Positions 7,577 through 17,703 of a stretch of DNA of 64,000 nucleotides are shown piece by piece. The position numbers and the translations under genes were made by a program. The DNA lies in assembly GCF_023016155.1 (NCBI RefSeq), contig NZ_JALKBG010000003.1, positions 620,001 through 684,000 on the forward strand. The letters are read 5' to 3'. The DNA is from Aliiroseovarius sp. F20344. Lineage in GTDB: Bacteria > Pseudomonadota > Alphaproteobacteria > Rhodobacterales > Rhodobacteraceae. The notes under the pieces are model-generated. The model was not told the DNA's origin. It made no database searches and saw only the letters and a list, made by a program, of their open reading frames with translations. The number at the start of each line of letters is the position of its first letter. Position 1 is the first letter of the stretch.

Positions 7577-9151
7577 GTGCAGATCTACTATGCCATCGGT
7601 GGCATCGGAATGTTTCTGGTCGGGATGGAGATCCTGACAAATGCCCTACGTGATGCGGCAGGATCCAACCTGCGTCGATTGCTTGCTCAATTTACCACCA
7701 CCCCGTTGCGAGGCGTCATCACCGGGGCGCTGGGCACAGCCGTGATCCAATCCTCCAGTGCGACGACCGTGTTGACAGTTGGGTTTGTTGGGGCGGGGTT
7801 GCTGACCATGGTTCAGGCGCTGGGAATTATCTACGGCGCCAATATCGGCACAACTGCGACCGGCTGGTTGGTGTCGCTTGTTGGGTTCAAGCTTGATCTG
7901 GAAATCGCGGCAATGGCGCTTCTTTTACCGGCGAGCCTTCTGGACCTTTTGGGCAATGGCATGTGGAAGCGCATTGGGCGTGGGTTTGCAGGGCTTTGTC
8001 TTTTGATCATCGGGCTTGAGCTGATGCAGACCGGCCTTGGGGGTTTCAAAGATACGGTCACACCGGACATCCTTCCGGGCACTGGTATCAGCGGCTTGCT
8101 GTTCCTGGTTGGGGTCGGGTTGGTCATGACGATTGTTATGCAATCCTCCAGCGCAGCCATGGCCTTGGCTTTGGTCCTTCTTCAAGGTGGCGCGATTGAG
8201 CTGGTCCAGGCTGCAGCCCTTGTGATCGGGATGAATATCGGCACGACCTTTACGGCCATTCTGGCGTCGGTCGGGGGCTCACTGCCAATGCGCCAAACGG
8301 CTATCGCGAACCTGATCTTCAACTGTGTGACCGCCGCATTTGCCTTTCCCCTGCTTCTGCTCATCCTTCCGTTTCTGGGCTGGGTGGCCGAAAGCTTTGA
8401 TGCGCTGACCGCGCTTTTAGTTTTCCACACCGGATTCAATCTGATTGGTGCAGCGGCGTTCCTGCCGGTGACCAAGAGCTTTGCGGCCATGGTGTCGCAA
8501 TTGGTGCCTGATAAGGGTGAAGGCAGGCTGATCGCATTGGATCGTAACTTGCTTGCGGATACGGACGCCGCGTTGGTGGCGGCGCAAGGGGCAAGCGACA
8601 AGATCGCCTCACGGCTATTCGCGGCCTTGGGGCGCGCGATGCAGGTTGACCCCGACTACCGCGGCATATCCGCTTTGGTTCCGTATCAAGAAGCATTGGC
8701 CGAACTGTCCGAGTTCCTGTCCCATATCCATCCCGAGCGGGACAATCCGGTTGAAGAAGAGACCTATTCCGCGCTGTTGCATCAGACCGACCACATGTCA
8801 CGGCTGATCAATCGCGCAAGCCAGACCACCCATATCGACGAACTGCTTGAGGATCGCGTTCTGCGTCGTCCTACGCTGGCTGTTGGTGCGGCTCTTAGGC
8901 GATCTACCGATGCCGCGCGTCTTGCACGACTACACGCAATTATTCGGCACAGGAAAGACAAGCACCGCCGTGGGCTTTTGCTGGGCGAACATGCTGGGAT
9001 CTATGAGTTGCACGAGGTATTTGCGCATACAGATGCGATGAGGTGGCTTGATCGAAGCCTGCATCATGCCGAACGCGTGGCGCATTATCAGTCGGTCGCG
9101 CGGCAGGGGTTCCCCTCGGCCCCGGAAAAGGCCGAGGGGGAAAGTTCTTAA
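7577..9151 (+). CDS. Na+/phosphate symporter-like protein with PhoU-like tail
   Basis: About 524 residues. The N-terminal two thirds form a hydrophobic Na/Pi cotransporter domain with the two diagnostic inverted repeats, QSSSATT and QSSSAAM, each followed by a GxNIGTT segment. The C-terminal third is soluble and helical and resembles a PhoU domain. It probably moves phosphate with sodium across the inner membrane. The frame is open back to 7361, but that stretch is the tRNA gene read through, so I start at the GTG at 7577 preceded by GGGG. The next ATG at 7609 is the alternative. The stop overlaps the end of convergent leuB by 4 bp. Confidence 0.85.
   Translation: MQIYYAIGGIGMFLVGMEILTNALRDAAGSNLRRLLAQFTTTPLRGVITGALGTAVIQSSSATTVLTVGFVGAGLLTMVQALGIIYGANIGTTATGWLVSLVGFKLDLEIAAMALLLPASLLDLLGNGMWKRIGRGFAGLCLLIIGLELMQTGLGGFKDTVTPDILPGTGISGLLFLVGVGLVMTIVMQSSSAAMALALVLLQGGAIELVQAAALVIGMNIGTTFTAILASVGGSLPMRQTAIANLIFNCVTAAFAFPLLLLILPFLGWVAESFDALTALLVFHTGFNLIGAAAFLPVTKSFAAMVSQLVPDKGEGRLIALDRNLLADTDAALVAAQGASDKIASRLFAALGRAMQVDPDYRGISALVPYQEALAELSEFLSHIHPERDNPVEEETYSALLHQTDHMSRLINRASQTTHIDELLEDRVLRRPTLAVGAALRRSTDAARLARLHAIIRHRKDKHRRGLLLGEHAGIYELHEVFAHTDAMRWLDRSLHHAERVAHYQSVARQGFPSAPEKAEGESS
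9112..9139. terminator. Strong GC hairpin at convergent gene ends
   Basis: A 10-bp perfect stem (CCCCTCGGCC with GGCCGAGGGG) around an 8-base loop, inside the last codons of the symporter gene and 9 bp past the end of leuB. It has no T run on either strand, so it is only a possible bidirectional stop or RNA-stabilising end. Confidence 0.4.
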
Positions 9152-10251
9152 AGGCTCGCGTCCAGTGCAGCAATTACTGCGTCGCCCATTTCTGAGGTCG
9201 ATACTGGTTTCACGCCTGCATCGTTCAGAAGGTCGCCGGTACGCACACCGTCTGCCAATACCTTCTCAACTGCAGTTTCCAGACGGTCGGCTTCTGCGCC
9301 CATGTCAAAGCTGTAACGCAGGGCCATCGCGAAGCTCAGGATACAAGCGCAGGGGTTGGCTTTGCCTTCGCCAGCGATATCCGGGGCGGATCCGTGGACG
9401 GGTTCGTACATTGCTTTCGGGCGTCCGTTCTCCATCGGCGCACCCAGCGAGGCCGAGGGCAACATGCCCAGCGAGCCGGTAAGCATGGCGGCACAATCCG
9501 ACAGGATGTCGCCGAACAGGTTGTCGGTATAGATCACGTCAAACTGCTTGGGCGCGCGGACCAGCTGCATGGCACCGTTGTCGGCATACATGTGGCTCAG
9601 CTCGACCTCTGGATAGTCTTTCGACACCTCGGTGACCACGTCGCGCCACAGAATGCCCGATTCCATCACATTGGCTTTTTCCATCGAGCACAGACGCTTG
9701 TCGCGCTTCATCGCCAGTTCGAAAGCAGCACGTGCGCCGCGTTCAATCTCGGCTTCGGTGTAGCGCTGGGTGTTCACGCCCACGCGCTGGCCGTCGACTT
9801 CGGAAATGCCGCGCGGCTCGCCGAAGTAAACGCCCGAGGTCAGCTCGCGCACAATCATGATGTCCAGACCCGACACGATATCTTTTTTCAGGGACGAGAA
9901 GTCGGCTAAGGCGTCAAAGCACTGTGCCGGGCGCAGGTTGGCAAACAGGTCCATTTCCTTGCGCAGGCGCAAGAGGCCGCGCTCGGGCTTCACCGAAAAG
10001 TCCAGATCGTCATACTGCGGACCACCAACGGCACCCAACAAAACGGCATCAACTTCTTGGGCTTTCGCCATGGTTTCGTCGGCCAGCGGCACGCCATGTT
10101 TGTCATAGGCAGCACCACCCACCAGATCCTCGCTCACGTCAAAGTTCACGCCACGCTTGTCACCGATCCAGTCGATTACTTTGCGCACTTCGGCCATCAC
10201 TTCCTGGCCGATACCGTCACCGGGCAGAATTAGCAGAGAGGGGTTCGTCAT
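9148..10251 (-). CDS. leuB: 3-isopropylmalate dehydrogenase
   Basis: LeuB oxidises and decarboxylates 3-isopropylmalate with NAD+ to 2-ketoisocaproate, the third step of leucine biosynthesis, in the cytoplasm. The 367-residue protein has the family start ([13 protein letters not shown]), the substrate-binding [14 protein letters not shown] region, and the metal and NAD motifs ([22 protein letters not shown]). The start ATG at 10251 has AAGGA upstream; a longer open frame to 10314 is unlikely. It lies downstream of leuC and leuD on the same strand, separated by two unrelated genes. Confidence 0.96.
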   Translation of the reverse strand: MTNPSLLILPGDGIGQEVMAEVRKVIDWIGDKRGVNFDVSEDLVGGAAYDKHGVPLADETMAKAQEVDAVLLGAVGGPQYDDLDFSVKPERGLLRLRKEMDLFANLRPAQCFDALADFSSLKKDIVSGLDIMIVRELTSGVYFGEPRGISEVDGQRVGVNTQRYTEAEIERGARAAFELAMKRDKRLCSMEKANVMESGILWRDVVTEVSKDYPEVELSHMYADNGAMQLVRAPKQFDVIYTDNLFGDILSDCAAMLTGSLGMLPSASLGAPMENGRPKAMYEPVHGSAPDIAGEGKANPCACILSFAMALRYSFDMGAEADRLETAVEKVLADGVRTGDLLNDAGVKPVSTSEMGDAVIAALDASL

Positions 10252-10326
10252 GGGGGCATTCCTTGCACTGAATTCGTCGCAGATGGGCCTAGCCTGCTGG
10301 GCGCTCAGGGTCAAGAAAACAACGGC

Positions 10327-11403
10327 CTAAAAGTCGATATCGACCCAGACGAGCCGGTGGCGGGATGCGGTTTCCACAGTTTGTGCGAAAGGGTCGTCTG
10401 GCGTGGGCCAGATCACCCCGCTGTCGGTTACCTGCAATCGGGCATCTGGCAGGACGTAGCTGACCCGCAGATTGCCCGGTTTTCCATCGGGCCAGTCGAC
10501 CGTATCAAACGCCGGGTTGGCCTGATGGTTTTGATCTGCAGCAACCATCCCCCCGGCGCTTTGCGGGGTTGGGTCTTGTAGTTTCGGGTGGGTTAGAAGC
10601 TCGCTGATCGCCTTGTGCCGCCCATCGCCATCCACCGGGTCTAGATTGGCATTGCCTGCGATGATCACCGGGGCCACCGGGGCAGGAACTGATAGAACGC
10701 CATCCAGATATTTTGCCCAGAACGTAACCTCGTCATGATTGCGGCGGCCGTTACGGTCTGCGGGCCCATCAAAAACAGGCGTGTTGGCGTGGAAGGTTAG
10801 CAGATGGAACGCAGGCGCGTTTTCAGGTCGCAGTTCGACATCCCAATGTGCCACGCTGCTTAGTCGCAGAACTGTCAGCGAGTCCGGTGCGGGCAGTTGA
10901 TCTTCTTCGGGCTTGGGCAAAAGCGGGTTGGGTATGTCTTTCCACAATTGGTCCGAGAAGTTGCGCACTTGGCCGATTGGAACACGGGACAGCACCGCCA
11001 TGCCGCCTTGCCCGGTGTATTTTCCGAAGCTTTGCGCATCCCCGGGCTCGGCAAGTCGTCCGTCGCCATCAAGGTCATAACCTGTGTCGATCCCGGTGTT
11101 TGGGGCGGCAGCAAAGCTGTGCGGCATAGGATAGCCGATTTGATCCAGTTGGGCCTGAAATGCCGCCAACGCGTGCCCTTGAAGATCATAGTCAAACCCC
11201 TGAAGCGCTAAGACATCAGGTTGCGCGTGGAAAATCACCTTTGCCAGCGCAACGATTTGTGGATCCTCTTTCAAGATGTCGCGCAAAAGAAGCCCCGGCC
11301 CCTTTTTGCGCAGGTCAGCGTGATATGTCGCTATACGTAAACTGTCGGACGCAGCCATGCCGGGCAAAAGTATCAACCACAACGCCAGAAAGGGTCGTAT
11401 CAT
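10327..11403 (-). CDS. Secreted endonuclease/exonuclease/phosphatase family protein
   Basis: A 358-residue protein with a signal peptide (MIRPFLALWLILLPGMAAS) and an EEP-fold body. It starts with SLRIATYHADLRKKGPG and has a QPDVLALQGFDY strand, where the usual catalytic Glu is replaced by Gln. The AGNANLDPVDGDGR segment corresponds to the GDFN motif of the family with Asn for Asp. RHRLVWVDI at the end supplies the conserved His. The changed catalytic residues suggest altered or lost nuclease activity. Its ATG overlaps the stop of the upstream membrane protein (ATGA), so the two are co-translated. Confidence 0.75.
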   Translation of the reverse strand: MIRPFLALWLILLPGMAASDSLRIATYHADLRKKGPGLLLRDILKEDPQIVALAKVIFHAQPDVLALQGFDYDLQGHALAAFQAQLDQIGYPMPHSFAAAPNTGIDTGYDLDGDGRLAEPGDAQSFGKYTGQGGMAVLSRVPIGQVRNFSDQLWKDIPNPLLPKPEEDQLPAPDSLTVLRLSSVAHWDVELRPENAPAFHLLTFHANTPVFDGPADRNGRRNHDEVTFWAKYLDGVLSVPAPVAPVIIAGNANLDPVDGDGRHKAISELLTHPKLQDPTPQSAGGMVAADQNHQANPAFDTVDWPDGKPGNLRVSYVLPDARLQVTDSGVIWPTPDDPFAQTVETASRHRLVWVDIDF

Positions 11404-12278
11404 GCGGTTACAAGTTGTCCATTGCGGGCAGGCGTGCCATTGCGCTTGCGTTCGTCGCTGATCATCACAGCAATGCGCTGCATGGCGATCCCACGCATGA
11501 ACAAGCTCGCGGGCAGAAAGGCCCAAGCAGTGACGGTCCAGATCATCGTTTGAAGCTCGATGACTTCGAACGTGTCGAAAAGGGCAGCGGTTTCTAAGAC
11601 TAAGAACGGTGTCAGGAAGGGCAATAGGAACCCAAGCGCAATGTTCCAGCGAGCGTCGCGTTTCAAACGGCGCACGATGTCGCCCCCGCTGGTTGGGTCA
11701 AACGTGGGTAGGTTTACCCAGACATTGAAACTGGATTGACGATAGAAAGGCCAGTTGGTCAGGCGAAGTGCGATCAGAAATATCGCAACGGACACAAGAG
11801 AAATCAGATAGCTCATCCCCGCAAAGGCCCGTAGCTGCACAAGATCTGCAAACGGAGCGTCGGGCGGGAGGAGAGATACCACCGCACGAACGGGGCTATA
11901 GGGGAAATCAATCGCTTGCCCAACAAGAATGCCAATCGCGGTCAGAAACTCGACCGGGAGCGATGGATCGATTGGCGAGCGGGCGATAATGGAAAGGCAC
12001 AGTATTGACGCAAACAGCGACAAGAAACGGATGCGGTTAAAGGGACGAGCGTCTCGGAATTCGACAATGCTGGGATAGGTGGATGCGTATTCGAACGTGG
12101 TCAGCGCCGCACCCGCAAGGGCAAGAATAGCTACAATTTGACCACCCTCTTGGCTTACTCCTGGAACCAGGATTGAGGGTGTCGCAATCAACATCACTAT
12201 GAGACAAGCACGCACAATGGCGCCTATCAGTCGTTTTACCAATGCCTCTTCCTCCGCTATACGGACGGTGCGATTCAT
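11400..12278 (-). CDS. Unrecognised multi-pass membrane protein
   Basis: A 292-residue protein with about six hydrophobic segments: roughly residues 20-40, 48-65, 85-100, 110-125, 150-172 and 210-270 in pairs. A basic, soluble loop lies near residues 190-205 and there is a polar C-terminus. I recognise no family. It is followed with a 4-bp overlap by the secreted EEP-family gene, so the pair probably acts together in the envelope. It sits between leuD and leuB without obvious link to leucine synthesis. Confidence 0.7.
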   Translation of the reverse strand: MNRTVRIAEEEALVKRLIGAIVRACLIVMLIATPSILVPGVSQEGGQIVAILALAGAALTTFEYASTYPSIVEFRDARPFNRIRFLSLFASILCLSIIARSPIDPSLPVEFLTAIGILVGQAIDFPYSPVRAVVSLLPPDAPFADLVQLRAFAGMSYLISLVSVAIFLIALRLTNWPFYRQSSFNVWVNLPTFDPTSGGDIVRRLKRDARWNIALGFLLPFLTPFLVLETAALFDTFEVIELQTMIWTVTAWAFLPASLFMRGIAMQRIAVMISDERKRNGTPARNGQLVTA

Positions 12279-12440
12279 GCCGCATCCTTGTTCCGTCGCT
12301 TGCCCCTTTGGGGTTCAAGCCAGGGTGGTTGAGCTTGATACTGCGCGGGATCAGTTGATTTCGCAAGTTTTGCACGCATTTGGTGTCCAGATTGTGTTCA
12401 GACAGCAAAAAATGATGCTGGATTGCACCAAATGAGCAGC

Positions 12441-12471
12441 AAAAAGGGGCCAGAAATGCCAACTGACCCCT
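12441..12471 (-). terminator. Terminator after leuD
   Basis: On the minus strand, AGGGGTCAG and CTGGCCCCT form a 9-bp stem with one mismatch-like G-T pair, directly followed by TTTTT. It lies about 20 bp past the leuD stop, so the leuC-leuD transcript ends before the two downstream genes and leuB. Confidence 0.75.
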
Positions 12472-12492
12472 AATCTTTAGTATGTTTTTGTC

Positions 12493-13098
12493 TCAGACCC
12501 AAGGGCGAGCGGCAGAGGCCTTGGCCTCAAATGCATCGATTGATGCTTTCTTCTCCATTGTCAGACCGATGTCATCCAAACCTTCGAGCAGGCAGTGTTT
12601 CTTGAATGCATCGACTTCGAACGCCATGGTTTCGCCATCCGAAGTTGTGATTTCCTGCGCTTCCAGATCCACGGTCATGCGGGCGTTTGCGCCTTTCTCT
12701 GCATCGGCCATCAGCGTGTCGACTTGCTCTTGCGGTAGGACGATCGGCAGGATGCCGTTCTTGAAGCAGTTGTTAAAGAAAATGTCGGCGAAGCTGGTCG
12801 AAACCACGCATTTGATTCCAAAATCAGCAATCGCCCATGGCGCGTGTTCGCGCGACGAGCCACAGCCGAAGTTGTCGCCGGCGATTAGGATTTCTGCGTC
12901 GCGATACTGCGGTTTGTTCAGCACGAAATCTTCGATTTCAGTGCCGTCGCGGTTGTAGCGCATCTCATCAAACAGGTTCTTGCCAAAACCTGTGCGTTGG
13001 ATCGACTTCAGGAACACTTTCGGAATGATCATGTCCGTGTCGATGTTTACCAGCGGCATAGGGGCCGCGATGCCTTGGAGTTTTTCAAACTTTTCCAT
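12493..13098 (-). CDS. leuD: 3-isopropylmalate dehydratase small subunit
   Basis: LeuD pairs with LeuC to isomerise 2-isopropylmalate to 3-isopropylmalate. The 201-residue protein starts MEKFEKL and has the swivel-domain motifs [10 protein letters not shown] and [16 protein letters not shown], which are diagnostic. The ATG at 13098 is preceded by AGGAGACC. Its start overlaps the end of the upstream Tat-signal gene by 14 bp, which suggests coupled translation. A terminator follows. Confidence 0.96.
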   Translation of the reverse strand: MEKFEKLQGIAAPMPLVNIDTDMIIPKVFLKSIQRTGFGKNLFDEMRYNRDGTEIEDFVLNKPQYRDAEILIAGDNFGCGSSREHAPWAIADFGIKCVVSTSFADIFFNNCFKNGILPIVLPQEQVDTLMADAEKGANARMTVDLEAQEITTSDGETMAFEVDAFKKHCLLEGLDDIGLTMEKKASIDAFEAKASAARPWV

Positions 13099-13549
13099 TT
13101 TCGGTCTCCTGCGTCGCCTCATCGGGCGCGCTTTGAATTTCTGTCGCGTCTTGCGGGGGCACATTGTCCCCGCCTTCTGTCAGAGTATCGCGCATCATTT
13201 GGCACGCTTTATTCGCCAGTCGCTCGGTGACCGAGCGTGGATCGGCGCTGTTTGGGCTGATCGCCCGCATAGCACCGGCTGCCGAATTCAGAACGGGCGA
13301 GATGATGCCCGAGGCTTTCATTTCCGCCATCATCGCTTCGGCAGTTGCGCCGGTCACGTTCAGACGGGACATCAGATCAGCGACGCCTAAGGATGCGCGG
13401 GTGCGGGCGTGAAAGACCGCCAGACCGTATTGATACCGGTTGTAACCAACAGCCGCCGTAGGGGCAGCCGCTAATACACGGGCCGGGATCAGGGGCGCCG
13501 TTGCGGCAGCCCCAAGCATCGTCAGGAAATTTCGTCGCTTGATCGTCAT
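13085..13549 (-). CDS. Small twin-arginine signal protein between leuC and leuD
   Basis: A 154-residue protein with a clear Tat signal ([10 protein letters not shown], then a hydrophobic stretch ending near ARVLAAA). The mature part is small and helical with no recognised domain, and the C-terminal 35 residues are polar and acidic. It is inserted between leuC (21 bp upstream) and leuD (14 bp overlap) on the same strand. Export of a folded protein from inside a cytoplasmic leucine operon is unexpected. The tight packing says it is a real gene. Function unknown. Confidence 0.78.
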   Translation of the reverse strand: MTIKRRNFLTMLGAAATAPLIPARVLAAAPTAAVGYNRYQYGLAVFHARTRASLGVADLMSRLNVTGATAEAMMAEMKASGIISPVLNSAAGAMRAISPNSADPRSVTERLANKACQMMRDTLTEGGDNVPPQDATEIQSAPDEATQETENGKV

Positions 13550-13570
13550 GAAAACCTCTTCACTCTTTGC

Positions 13571-14980
13571 TTACATCAGCTCCCGAACATCGGTCAGCTT
13601 GCCGGTCAGCGCGGCTGCAGCGGCCATGGCGGGCGACACAAGGTGGGTGCGGCCTTTATAGCCCTGACGACCCTCGAAGTTACGGTTCGAGGTCGAGGCG
13701 CAGCGTTCGTTCTCGGACAGCTGGTCGGGGTTCATGGCAAGGCACATGGAACATCCTGCCAGACGCCACTCGAAACCAGCATCCTTGAAGATATCGGCCA
13801 AGCCTTCTTCTTCCGCCTGTGCGCGGACCAGACCCGAACCGGGGACGACCATGGCGCGCATGCCGTCTTTGATCTTCTTGCCTTTGACCACTTCGGCCAC
13901 GGCGCGCAGGTCTTCGATACGGCCGTTGGTGCAGGAGCCGATAAAGACCGTGTCGATCTCGATATCGGTCAGTTTCTGGCCCGGGGTTAGACCCATATAG
14001 TCGATCGAACGCGCTGCCGCATCGACCTTGCCGCCTTCGAAATCCGAAGGGCTGGGCACAACGCCAGAGATCGGCAGAACATCCTCGGGCGAAGTGCCCC
14101 AGGTGACAACCGGCTCGATCTCTTCGCCTTTCAGTGTGACGACCTTGTCGAAATGCGCGCCTTCGTCGGTGAAGAGCGTCTTCCAGTATTCCAAAGCCTG
14201 CTCGAACTGGCCACCTTTCGGGGCGTGCGGGCGGCCTTTGACGTATTCAAAGGTGGTCTCGTCGGGCGCAATCAGGCCAGCGCGCGCGCCGCCTTCGATG
14301 GCCATGTTGCAGACGGTCATGCGACCTTCCATCGACAGATCGCGGATCGCTTCGCCGCAGTATTCGATGACATAGCCGGTGCCACCGCCGGTGCCGGTCT
14401 CGCCGATCACGGCCAACGTGATGTCTTTAGCGGTCACGCCCGGCTTCAGCTTACCGGTGATTTCCACCTTCATGTTCTTGGACTTCTTCTGGATCAGCGT
14501 TTGCGTCGCCAGTACGTGCTCCACTTCCGAAGTGCCGATCCCGTGGGCCAGCGCGCCGAACGCACCGTGGGTCGCGGTGTGGCTGTCGCCACAAACAACA
14601 GTCATGCCGGGCAGGGTCCAGCCCTGTTCCGGGCCAACGATATGCACGATGCCCTGACGGACGTCGTTCATCGGGTAATAGTTGATGCCGAACTCTTTGG
14701 CGTTCGTGTCCAGAGCAGCCACCTGAATGCGGCTTTCCTCGGTCATCTGTGCCGGGTCCTCGCGGCCTGCTGTGGTCGGAACGTTGTGATCCGGTACAGC
14801 GATGGTTTTGTCCGGCGCGTGTACTTTGCGGCCCGCCATACGCAGGCCTTCAAACGCCTGTGGGCTGGTCACTTCGTGAACCAGGTGGCGGTCGATATAA
14901 AGCAAGCAGGTGCCGTCATCAGCTTCATGGGCTACGTGGGCATCCCAGATTTTATCATAGAGTGTCTTCGGGGCGGTCAT
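13571..14980 (-). CDS. leuC: 3-isopropylmalate dehydratase large subunit
   Basis: The large, [4Fe-4S] cluster-bearing subunit of isopropylmalate isomerase; it works with LeuD. The 469-residue protein begins [16 protein letters not shown] and shows the aconitase-family cluster cysteines in GSCTNGR and in CSMC near the C-terminus, with the substrate motif VPDHNVPTT. The ATG at 14980 follows GGAGAGCG; an upstream in-frame ATG at 15013 is less likely. First gene of leuC-Tat protein-leuD. No leucine leader peptide was found upstream. Confidence 0.96.
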   Translation of the reverse strand: MTAPKTLYDKIWDAHVAHEADDGTCLLYIDRHLVHEVTSPQAFEGLRMAGRKVHAPDKTIAVPDHNVPTTAGREDPAQMTEESRIQVAALDTNAKEFGINYYPMNDVRQGIVHIVGPEQGWTLPGMTVVCGDSHTATHGAFGALAHGIGTSEVEHVLATQTLIQKKSKNMKVEITGKLKPGVTAKDITLAVIGETGTGGGTGYVIEYCGEAIRDLSMEGRMTVCNMAIEGGARAGLIAPDETTFEYVKGRPHAPKGGQFEQALEYWKTLFTDEGAHFDKVVTLKGEEIEPVVTWGTSPEDVLPISGVVPSPSDFEGGKVDAAARSIDYMGLTPGQKLTDIEIDTVFIGSCTNGRIEDLRAVAEVVKGKKIKDGMRAMVVPGSGLVRAQAEEEGLADIFKDAGFEWRLAGCSMCLAMNPDQLSENERCASTSNRNFEGRQGYKGRTHLVSPAMAAAAALTGKLTDVRELM

Positions 14981-15244
14981 ATCGCTCTCCGTGGATATCG
15001 TGTGGATGGTCATAGGGGTAAGGTGACAGGGATTGCTCGCCCGCGTGAACGGGCGTCAAAGGCTTATAGGCAGGCAAGCACCGCGTTCTGGGCGCCGAAG
15101 AAGCGCCACGGCAAGAACGCGTGGTCATCCATGTCAAAAATCCGAGTCATGCTGGTCAGATAACCCTTCCCGGTCGTCAGGGCAAGGGGAGAGCCTCTGG
15201 ACCTTTCGCGCCCGCCCGTGTCATGCTGCCAAAAAGGAGGTGGA

Positions 15245-16603
15245 ATGGAGCAGGATCCCGCAGCCGAAGTCAAACCCGAAGCCCCGGCGGAAACTCCGGG
15301 GCAGAACCTGACCGAACAGTTGAAATCGCTGTGGGAAGACGGGGGTGACTTCATTCTTAGTCTTGGCCAGACATGGCGGCTTTATCAGGTCCTGATCATG
15401 TTGGGGCTTGTGGCAGCGGCGTTCATTGCCTCGCGTCTGTTGCGTCCAAAAGTCGAAGATTGGCTAAGGGCGCGTGAAGGTTGGTCCAAGCGGAAGCTTC
15501 GTTTCGCCATCCATCTTCGCAATCGCATCGCGATGATGATCTATATCGTGCTTTCATGGGGAACGGTTTCCGTGATGCGCGAGGTCACGTGGCCCTCGCG
15601 GAGTTATCTGATCGCCCTTGTGGCCACCATCGTCACGGCATGGCTGTTGGTTGGTCTGGCTGCTTTCGTGATCGAAAACCGTCCCATCCGCCGGATGGCG
15701 ATGTGGGGCATGTGGATCTACGTCACGCTCTATTTTCTGGGCATAACGCAGGAAACCGCCAGTGTTCTGGACAACCTCGCGCTTGAGGTTGGGGACTTCC
15801 GAATTTCCCTGTGGACTGTCCTCCGCGTGGTCGTGATCCTTGGCATTCTGTTTGCGCTTGCCCGAATGTTCAGCCGAGGAACTGCGGCCCGCATTCAGGA
15901 GAATGAGGACATTTCCCCCTCGATGAAGGTGCTGGCCGTCAAGTTCCTGCAGATGGGGCTTTATGGTGCTGCGTTCTTCATAGCGCTGAAAGCGGTGGGC
16001 GTTGATTTGACCGGGCTCGCCTTCCTGTCGGGTGCCATCGGTTTGGGCCTTGGTTTTGGTCTGCAGAAAGTCGTATCGAACCTTGTTTCGGGTGTGATCA
16101 TTCTGTTGGACAAGTCGATCAAGCCCGGCGACGTGATCAGCCTTGGCGACACGTTTGGCTGGATCGAACAGCTGGGCGCGCGCTATGTGTCGGTGGTGAC
16201 GCGGGACGGGCGCGAATATCTGATCCCGAACGAGGATCTGATCACCGGGCAGGTGGTGAACTGGTCCCACACCAACGCCTTCGTGCGCTTGGATATCTTT
16301 TTTGGCACCGCCTATGACGACGACCCCCACCAAGTGCGCCGCATCGCGATCGAGGCAGCCCGAAGCGTGGATCGCGTGCTCAGTTTCCGCCCGCCCGTTT
16401 GTCATATCGTCGGATTTGGCGACAGCTCGGTGGATTATATCCTCAGGTTCTGGATTGATGATCCGTCTGGCGGGCTGACCAATATTCGGGGCAATGTCTA
16501 TCTGGCGCTTTGGGATGCGTTCCAAGAGAACGGCATCTCGATCCCGTTCCCGCAGCGCGAGGTGCGGATGCTGGAAGATGCGGGTCCGAAAATCGACCCG
16601 TGA
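15245..16603 (+). CDS. MscS-family mechanosensitive channel
   Basis: A 452-residue inner-membrane protein. A charged N-terminal 45 residues precede several membrane segments. The MscS core follows: a glycine/alanine-rich pore helix (GAIGLGLGFGLQKVVSNL), then GVIILLDKSIKPGD and the beta domain with GWIEQLGARYVSVVTRDGRE, and a C-terminal alpha/beta domain. Such channels open under membrane tension and release solutes on osmotic downshock. The ATG at 15245 has a strong AGGAGGTGG. It stands alone, divergent from leuC. Confidence 0.9.
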   Translation: MEQDPAAEVKPEAPAETPGQNLTEQLKSLWEDGGDFILSLGQTWRLYQVLIMLGLVAAAFIASRLLRPKVEDWLRAREGWSKRKLRFAIHLRNRIAMMIYIVLSWGTVSVMREVTWPSRSYLIALVATIVTAWLLVGLAAFVIENRPIRRMAMWGMWIYVTLYFLGITQETASVLDNLALEVGDFRISLWTVLRVVVILGILFALARMFSRGTAARIQENEDISPSMKVLAVKFLQMGLYGAAFFIALKAVGVDLTGLAFLSGAIGLGLGFGLQKVVSNLVSGVIILLDKSIKPGDVISLGDTFGWIEQLGARYVSVVTRDGREYLIPNEDLITGQVVNWSHTNAFVRLDIFFGTAYDDDPHQVRRIAIEAARSVDRVLSFRPPVCHIVGFGDSSVDYILRFWIDDPSGGLTNIRGNVYLALWDAFQENGISIPFPQREVRMLEDAGPKIDP

Positions 16604-16715
16604 CCTGTTTACACACCCTTCACGCGAGCTTGAAATAGTGTGGATTGAGCTTATGTGCTGCCGGTGTTACGATTCTTCTATGCCCAGCACCGGGGCGGAA
16701 CGGTGTGCTATGTTT

Positions 16716-16784
16716 AGGAGGACAATGTCCTGTCTTTGCCAACAGAGGTCGCAACAGGCGCGACCGCAGGGGAAACCGCAATGA
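16716..16784 (+). CDS. Possible 19-codon upstream peptide of rsfS
   Basis: The strongest Shine-Dalgarno here, AGGAGG at 16716-16721, precedes an ATG at 16725 (not the rsfS frame). That ATG opens MSCLCQQRSQQARPQGKPQ and stops at 16784. Its stop overlaps the likely rsfS ATG at 16781 as ATGA, the classic arrangement for coupled translation. The peptide is short, basic and glutamine-rich with two cysteines. It could be a real leader that sets rsfS translation, or the ribosome site may serve the TTG at 16736 in the rsfS frame instead. The feature includes the ribosome site. Confidence 0.35.
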   Translation, partial: RRTMSCLCQQRSQQARPQGKPQ

Positions 16785-17146
16785 CGGCTAACCCCCGAAA
16801 AACCGCCAGCGAGCAGATGCTGGCCCTTGTCCTGAAGTCCCTTGAAGATGACAAAGCCGAAGACGTTGTGGTGATCAGCCTCAACGGCAAGTCGCAAATT
16901 GCCGACAATATGGTGGTTTGCTCGGGCCGTTCGACACGTCAGGTGGCTGCAATCTCGGAAAAGCTTAAGGATAAGCTGAAACAAGAGATGGACGTCATTT
17001 CAAAGGTTGAAGGAAAAGGTCAGGGCGACTGGGTGCTGATCGACGGGGGCGATGTGATCGTTCACGTCTTCCGCCCAGAAGTGCGCGAGTTCTATCAGCT
17101 TGAGAAGATGTGGATGGAACCTGGCGCGGCCGACGCCGCAACCTGA
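16781..17146 (+). CDS. rsfS: Ribosomal silencing factor RsfS
   Basis: RsfS (Iojap/DUF143 family) binds ribosomal protein L14 and blocks subunit joining when nutrients are short. About 121 residues from the ATG at 16781; an in-frame TTG at 16736 would add 15. The family core is present: LKSLEDDKAEDVVVISL, a CSGRSTRQVAAI segment, then GDWVLIDGGDVIVHVF and REFYQLEKMW. It is followed after 14 bp by rlmH, the usual bacterial pairing. The start is uncertain because a strong ribosome site leads to a separate small frame. Confidence 0.93.
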   Translation: MTANPRKTASEQMLALVLKSLEDDKAEDVVVISLNGKSQIADNMVVCSGRSTRQVAAISEKLKDKLKQEMDVISKVEGKGQGDWVLIDGGDVIVHVFRPEVREFYQLEKMWMEPGAADAAT

Positions 17147-17160
17147 TAAGGGGCGGATGA

Positions 17161-17631
17161 ATGCGCGTGCATCTCTGCGCAGTCGGACGGCTGCGCAAAT
17201 CCCCTGAACTTGAGCTGATCGATGACTACGTCACTCGGTTCGACCGAACCGGGCGCGCTTTGGGTCTTGGCCCGCTTACCATACATGAAGTCGAAGACAA
17301 GAAGGGTGGCGGCATGCCCGCCGAAGCGCCCCTGTTAGAGCGTGCTATCCCCAAAGGCGCGTTGATCTGCACGATGGATGAGCGCGGTAAGGTCATGTCC
17401 TCGCCCGATTTTGCCAATCTACTTGGCCGCTGGCGCGACGAAGGGCGCGGGGATGTTGCCTTTGTCATCGGTGGCGCGGATGGGATCGACCCAAGCCTGC
17501 GTGCGAAGGCGGATGCCAGTGTTTCATTCGGAAAAATGGTCTGGCCCCATATGCTGGTGCGGGTCATGCTGACCGAACAGCTGTACCGTGCGGCTTCGAT
17601 TTTGGCGGGAAGTCCGTATCATCGGGTGTAG
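17161..17631 (+). CDS. rlmH: 23S rRNA pseudouridine-1915 N3-methyltransferase
   Basis: RlmH is a SPOUT methyltransferase that modifies pseudouridine 1915 in helix 69 of 23S rRNA on assembled ribosomes. The 156-residue length is normal. The SAM-binding knot is seen in FVIGGADGIDPSL and the conserved C-terminus EQLYRA..I..GSPYHRV. It follows rsfS in the same operon, with GGGGCGGATGA before the ATG. Confidence 0.96.
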   Translation: MRVHLCAVGRLRKSPELELIDDYVTRFDRTGRALGLGPLTIHEVEDKKGGGMPAEAPLLERAIPKGALICTMDERGKVMSSPDFANLLGRWRDEGRGDVAFVIGGADGIDPSLRAKADASVSFGKMVWPHMLVRVMLTEQLYRAASILAGSPYHRV

Positions 17632-17703
17632 GCGGAGCCTCAAACATTGCACACGCCCCTCTGACCCCATAGATATACGCGTGAGCAGCCAAAGGACCCC
17701 GCA

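Noticed and set aside
9048-9482. 144-codon plus-strand frame across the symporter/leuB junction
   Set aside because: Runs antisense through leuB and is arginine/serine-rich; no ribosome site.
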